Assembly (NCBI RefSeq): GCF_021378075.1
Contig: NZ_JAJUOS010000012.1
Coordinates: forward strand, 38,414 to 102,413
From: Rhodobacter flavimaris
GTDB taxonomy: Bacteria > Pseudomonadota > Alphaproteobacteria > Rhodobacterales > Rhodobacteraceae
Length of the DNA stretch: 64,000 nt
Direction of reading: 5' to 3'
The notes beneath the pieces were generated by a model. The model was not told the origin of the DNA and made no database searches. It worked only from the letters and a program-made list of their open reading frames with translations. The translations under genes were made by a program, and so were the position numbers. Below, piece after piece: positions 60,389 to 64,000 of the stretch. Position 1 is the first letter of the stretch. Every line of letters starts with the position of its first letter.

Positions 60389-63318
60389 CACGTCTCTCCG
60401 GCGGGTTGATCGACCGCTCGCAAACGCTGCGCTTTACCTTCGACGGCAAAAGCTACACCGGCCATCCGGGCGATACGCTTGCCTCGGCACTTCTGGCCAA
60501 TGACGTGCGGCTGATGGGCCGCTCGTTCAAGTATCACCGCCCGCGCGGCGTTTTCACCGCCGGTTCCGAGGAGCCGAACGCGCTGGTCGAGCTGCGCACG
60601 GGCGCGCGGCAGGAACCCAACACCCGCGCCACCATGGCCGAGCTGTTCGACGGGCTCAGCGCCAACAGCCAGAACCGCGTCGGTTCGCTGAACTTCGACC
60701 TTCTGGCCGTGAACGACCTCGCCTCACCCTTCTTCGCGGCGGGTTTCTACTACAAGACCTTCATGTGGCCGCGCGCCTTCTGGGAAAAGCTCTACGAGCC
60801 GATGATCCGTCGCGCTGCGGGCCTTGGTAGCCTGTCGATGCAGGCCGACCCCGATGCGTATGACAAGGGTTTCCTGCATTGCGACCTGCTGGTGATCGGG
60901 GGCGGGGCTGCGGGCCTTGCCGCCGCGCTGACCGCCGCGCGCAGCGGTGCCCAGGTAATCCTGGCCGATGAAGACTTCCGCCTTGGCGGACGGCTTCTGT
61001 CGGAAAGCCACAGCCTGAACGACGCCCCCGCGACCGACTGGATCGCCGCGCTCGAGGCCGAGTTCGCCAGCCTGCCGAACCTGCGCGTGATGCGCCGCAC
61101 CACCGTTTTCGGCACCTTCGACCACGGCATTTACGGCGCGGTCGAGCGGGTCTCGGACCACCTCGCGGCGCCGTTTGCCGCCGTGCGCCAGACGCTCTGG
61201 CGCATCACCGCCAAGCGCGCAATCCTGGCCGCTGGCGCGACCGAACGGCACATCCCCTTCGCCAATAACGACCGGCCCGGCATCATGCTGGCGGGCGCGA
61301 TGCGCAGCTATGCCAACCGCTTTGCCGCCAGCCCCGCCGACCGTGTCGCCATCTTCACCAACAATGACGACGGCCACCGCACGGCGCTGGATCTTGCCGC
61401 GAAGGGTGTCGAGATCGCGGGCGTGATCGACAGCCGCGCGGGCGTGCGCGCGCTTGGGCAATATCCGGTCTTCGCGGGTGCCATGGTCAGCGACGCCAAG
61501 GGCCGCCTTGGCCTGACCCGCCTGCAGGTCACGCGCGATGGCCAGTCGCATTGGCTCGACTGCGGCGCGCTTGGCATCGCGGGCGGCTGGAACCCGAACG
61601 TGCATCTGGCTTCGCATCACCGTGGCCGCCCGGTCTGGGATGAAACGCTTCTGTCCTTCGTTCCGGGCCAGGACGGCCCCCCGGTAATGAGCGTCGCGGG
61701 AGCCGCCGCGGGCAAGGGCTCGACCCACGCCGCGCTGACCTCGGGTGCCGAGGCCGCGCTGGCCGCGCTGTCGGAGCTTGGGCGCACCGCCACCCTTCCC
61801 GATCTGCCGCGCGCCGAGGATGCGCCGATCAACCAGCAGGCCTTCTGGCATGTGCCCGGCAAGGGCCGCGCCTGGGTCGACTTCCAGAACGATGTTACCG
61901 TCAAGGACATCAAACTGGCCCATCAGGAGAACATGCGTCCTGTCGAGCACCTGAAACGCTGGACGACGCTTGGCATGGCGACTGATCAGGGCAAGACGGC
62001 GAACGTCACCGCGCTGGCGGTGATGGCCGAGCTGACCGGCAAGTCGATCCCCGAGACCGGCACCACCATCTTCCGCCCGCCCTATACCGGCGTTGCCCTC
62101 TCGGTTCTGGGCGGCGGCGATACGGGCAAGCATTTCCGCCCGACCCGCCTGACCCCGACGCATGACTGGGCCAAGGCGCAAGGCGCGGTCTTTGTCGAGG
62201 TAGGTCAGTGGATGCGCGCGCAATACTTCCCCCGCGCAGGCGAAACCACCTGGCGCGAGACGGTTGACCGCGAGGTTCTGGCAACCCGTGCGGGCGTGGG
62301 TCTGTGCGACGTGACCACCCTTGGCAAGGTCGATGTGCAGGGCGCGGACGCGGGCGAGTTCCTCAACCGACTTTACGCCAACGCGATGGCCAGCCTGAAG
62401 GTTGGCATGGTCCGCTATGGCCTGATGCTGCGCGAGGATGGCCACGCCTATGATGACGGCACCTGCGCCCGTCTGGCCGAGGATCATTACGTTGTCACCA
62501 CGACGACGGCGCAGGCAGGTCCGGTCTATCGCCACATGGAATACGCGCGCCAGTGCCTCTGGCCCGAGCTTGACGTGCAGCTGATCTCAACCACCGATGC
62601 CTGGGCGCAGATCTCGGTCGCCGGCCCCAACGCGCGGGCGCTGCTGGAGCGGATCGTGGACGGGTTCGACCTGTCGAACACCGCCTTCCCCTTCATGGCC
62701 TGCACCGAACTGACCGTCTGCAAGGGCCTGCGCGCGCGGCTCTTCCGGATCTCGTTCTCGGGTGAGCTGGCCTATGAAATCGCCGTGCCCGCCCGCTACG
62801 GCAACGCGCTGATGGCGCAGATGATCGAGGTGGGGGCGGATCTGGGCGCGACGCCTTACGGCACCGAAGCGCTTGGCGTTCTGCGCATTGAAAAAGGCCA
62901 CGCCGCCGGGAACGAGCTGAACGGCCAGACCACCGCGCAGATGCTGGGCATGGGCAAGATGGTCTCGACCAAGAAGGACGCCATCGGCGCGGTCATGAGC
63001 CGCCGCGAGGGGCTGAGCGCCGAGCGCCGCATTCTCGTGGGCCTGATGCCGGTCGATGCCAGCCAGCCGGTCGTCGCGGGTTCGCACCTCTTCGCCCCGG
63101 ATGCCGAGCAGAAGACCGAGACCGATCTGGGCTGGATCACCTCGGCCTGTTTCTCGCCGCACGTCGGATCGGGCATCGGCCTTGGCTTCCTTGCCGATGG
63201 CACCGCCCGCATCGGCCAGGAGATCATCGCCGCCAACCCATTGCAGGGCCAGAGCGTGCGGCTGCGCGTCGTCTCGCCCCATTTCGTCGACCCTGAAGGA
63301 GGACGCCTCCGTGACTGA
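60385..63318 (+). CDS. mgdC: N-methylglutamate dehydrogenase subunit C (sarcosine oxidase alpha-like)
   Basis: This 977-residue SoxA homologue has an N-terminal 2Fe-2S-ferredoxin-like fold without cysteines (FTFDGKSYTGHPGDTLASALLANDV). A NAD/FAD-binding domain follows (LLVIGGGAAGLAAALTAARSG at about 170; RAILAAGATERHIPF at about 280). The C-terminal half is a GcvT-like aminomethyl/tetrahydrofolate domain (TTWRETVDREVLATRAGVGLCDVTTLGKVDV, ISFSGELAYEIAVP). It passes the C1 group to tetrahydrofolate as methylene-THF. Length matches SoxA. Confidence 0.93.
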   Translation: MTRLSGGLIDRSQTLRFTFDGKSYTGHPGDTLASALLANDVRLMGRSFKYHRPRGVFTAGSEEPNALVELRTGARQEPNTRATMAELFDGLSANSQNRVGSLNFDLLAVNDLASPFFAAGFYYKTFMWPRAFWEKLYEPMIRRAAGLGSLSMQADPDAYDKGFLHCDLLVIGGGAAGLAAALTAARSGAQVILADEDFRLGGRLLSESHSLNDAPATDWIAALEAEFASLPNLRVMRRTTVFGTFDHGIYGAVERVSDHLAAPFAAVRQTLWRITAKRAILAAGATERHIPFANNDRPGIMLAGAMRSYANRFAASPADRVAIFTNNDDGHRTALDLAAKGVEIAGVIDSRAGVRALGQYPVFAGAMVSDAKGRLGLTRLQVTRDGQSHWLDCGALGIAGGWNPNVHLASHHRGRPVWDETLLSFVPGQDGPPVMSVAGAAAGKGSTHAALTSGAEAALAALSELGRTATLPDLPRAEDAPINQQAFWHVPGKGRAWVDFQNDVTVKDIKLAHQENMRPVEHLKRWTTLGMATDQGKTANVTALAVMAELTGKSIPETGTTIFRPPYTGVALSVLGGGDTGKHFRPTRLTPTHDWAKAQGAVFVEVGQWMRAQYFPRAGETTWRETVDREVLATRAGVGLCDVTTLGKVDVQGADAGEFLNRLYANAMASLKVGMVRYGLMLREDGHAYDDGTCARLAEDHYVVTTTTAQAGPVYRHMEYARQCLWPELDVQLISTTDAWAQISVAGPNARALLERIVDGFDLSNTAFPFMACTELTVCKGLRARLFRISFSGELAYEIAVPARYGNALMAQMIEVGADLGATPYGTEALGVLRIEKGHAAGNELNGQTTAQMLGMGKMVSTKKDAIGAVMSRREGLSAERRILVGLMPVDASQPVVAGSHLFAPDAEQKTETDLGWITSACFSPHVGSGIGLGFLADGTARIGQEIIAANPLQGQSVRLRVVSPHFVDPEGGRLRD

Positions 63319-63877
63319 CCTTTCCCCGATCACCGCGCTTGGCGGCGCCGTGCCGCGCTCTGTCAGCTTCGGTGCGCTGAGCCTGTCCGAGAATACGGGC
63401 CTTGCGCTGGCCTCCCTCAGTCTGCGCCGCGGCGCGTCCCAACCCGTTCCGATGGGCCTGCAATTGCCCGGCCCGGGCGGCTGGACCGCGGGCAATGGCG
63501 TCGCCGCCTTCTGGACCGGTCCGGGTCAGTGGATGCTCGAGGGGGAAGGCCGCGCCGAGGAAAGCTTTGCCCGCGAGCTGAAATCCCGCGCGCCTGATTG
63601 CTCGGTCACCGAACAGACCGACGGTTTCGTCGCGATCGAGATCGCCTCGGCCGCCGGACCCGAACCTATCCGCGCCCTGATGCGCAAACTCGTCAACATC
63701 GATGCGGCGGGCTTTGGCCCCGGCTGCGCCACCCGCACGGGGCTTGAGCACATGACGGTCTTCGTCATCCGCCGTGCCGAGGACCGCCTTGCCATCATCG
63801 GCATGCGCTCGCTCGCGGGCTCGCTCTGGCACGCCCTTGCCCAAGCCGCCGCACGACTGGAAGGAGAACCGGCATGA
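63311..63877 (+). CDS. mgdD: N-methylglutamate dehydrogenase subunit D (sarcosine oxidase gamma-like)
   Basis: This 188-residue SoxG homologue has a weakly conserved fold related to GcvT, with [37 protein letters not shown] at the C-terminus. The start is GTG 63311, overlapping the mgdC stop by eight bases; an upstream in-frame start would lie deep in mgdC. It ends in a 4-base overlap with folD. Confidence 0.88.
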   Translation: MTDLSPITALGGAVPRSVSFGALSLSENTGLALASLSLRRGASQPVPMGLQLPGPGGWTAGNGVAAFWTGPGQWMLEGEGRAEESFARELKSRAPDCSVTEQTDGFVAIEIASAAGPEPIRALMRKLVNIDAAGFGPGCATRTGLEHMTVFVIRRAEDRLAIIGMRSLAGSLWHALAQAAARLEGEPA

Positions 63878-64000
63878 CCGCCATGATCATCGACGGGAAG
63901 GCCTTTGCGGCGGGTGTGCGCGCGCAGGTTGCCGAGCAGGTTGCGCGGCTGAAGGAAGTGCATGGGATCACGCCGGGTCTGGCGGTGGTGCTGGTAGGTG
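63874..64000 (+). CDS. folD: Methylene-THF dehydrogenase/cyclohydrolase FolD (N-terminal part)
   Basis: This is the first 42 residues of FolD, cut by the right edge. [23 protein letters not shown] and [11 protein letters not shown] are the usual opening of the family. FolD oxidises methylene-THF to methenyl- and formyl-THF, which is the expected next step for carbon released by MgdABCD; the ATGA overlap with mgdD supports that functional link. GGAGAACC precedes the ATG. Confidence 0.92.
   Translation, partial: MTAMIIDGKAFAAGVRAQVAEQVARLKEVHGITPGLAVVLVG

Noticed and set aside
1..64000. CRISPR arrays, insertion sequences, tRNA or rRNA genes
   Set aside because: Reading through the window I saw no regularly spaced repeats, transposase-like ORFs, or tRNA/rRNA signatures; a tRNAscan/Rfam run would settle this.

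Overview
The window is GC-rich chromosomal DNA from an alphaproteobacterium, almost certainly of the Rhodobacteraceae/Paracoccaceae (Rhodobacter, Paracoccus, Thioclava and relatives). The supporting signs are the opgG-opgI-opgH-opgC glucan operon layout described in Rhodobacter sphaeroides, a MipZ division-site ATPase, a plant-type GshA, an MnhA-MnhB fusion, a cysteine-free bL31 and a complete N-methylglutamate pathway cluster. Genes are tightly packed with many 1-8 nt overlaps. I see no rRNA, tRNA, CRISPR array, transposase, integrase or prophage gene. One broken gene was found.

Layout. 1-5.4 kb: end of rsmE, a small membrane protein, gshA, a DUF805 protein, a split MnmC system (FAD oxidoreductase divergent from mnmD) and a DMT transporter. 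5.4-8.5 kb: lytic transglycosylase divergent from dapA, followed by a terminator and a large inverted repeat. 8.5-11.2 kb: a two-gene module of a glutamine-synthetase-like ligase and a class III aminotransferase. 11.3-17.4 kb: six-gene Mrp/Pha cation/proton antiporter operon. 17.8-22.7 kb: opgGIHC for osmoregulated periplasmic glucans. 22.7-24.2 kb: LysR regulator divergent from an azoreductase. 24.5-30.3 kb: ffh, acetyltransferase, chorismate mutase, rpsP, rimM, a sulfotransferase-like gene, trmD, rplS and rpmE. 30.4-32 kb: frameshifted GFA-family pseudogene, mipZ and a tiny gene. 32.2-34.3 kb: class III aminotransferase (taurine-pyruvate type) divergent from a PuuR-like XRE-cupin regulator. 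34.3-37.3 kb: arsenic operon arsRC-gapdh-arsJ with an operator palindrome. 37.4-40.6 kb: two small envelope proteins, a SulP transporter and a tiny XRE regulator. 40.9-43.1 kb: monomeric isocitrate dehydrogenase. 43.2-49 kb: motB-flgE-flgK-flgL-flgI. 49.1-53 kb: pqiA (in two genes)-pqiB-pqiC lipid-transport operon. 53-54.3 kb: flavin reductase divergent from an XRE-cupin regulator. 54.5-64 kb: mgsABC-gmaS-mgdABCD-folD.

How the parts work together. The last 9.5 kb form one methylamine-use unit. GmaS makes gamma-glutamylmethylamide, MgsABC converts it to N-methylglutamate, MgdABCD oxidises that and passes the C1 unit to tetrahydrofolate, and FolD processes the folate-bound carbon. The adjacent XRE-cupin protein and a perfect 9-bp inverted repeat over a promoter-like site are the likely switch. 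The arsenic operon encodes the GAPDH/ArsJ route that exports arsenate as 1-arseno-3-phosphoglycerate, plus an ArsR fused to an arsenate-reductase-like domain.

Most of the window is recognisable housekeeping or known accessory metabolism. I did not find a clearly unprecedented system. The best candidates for a second look are the GS-like/aminotransferase pair (8.5-11.2 kb), the zinc-ligand-free MgdB, the sulfotransferase-like gene inside the rimM-trmD operon, the structured leader before ffh, and the inverted repeat after dapA.
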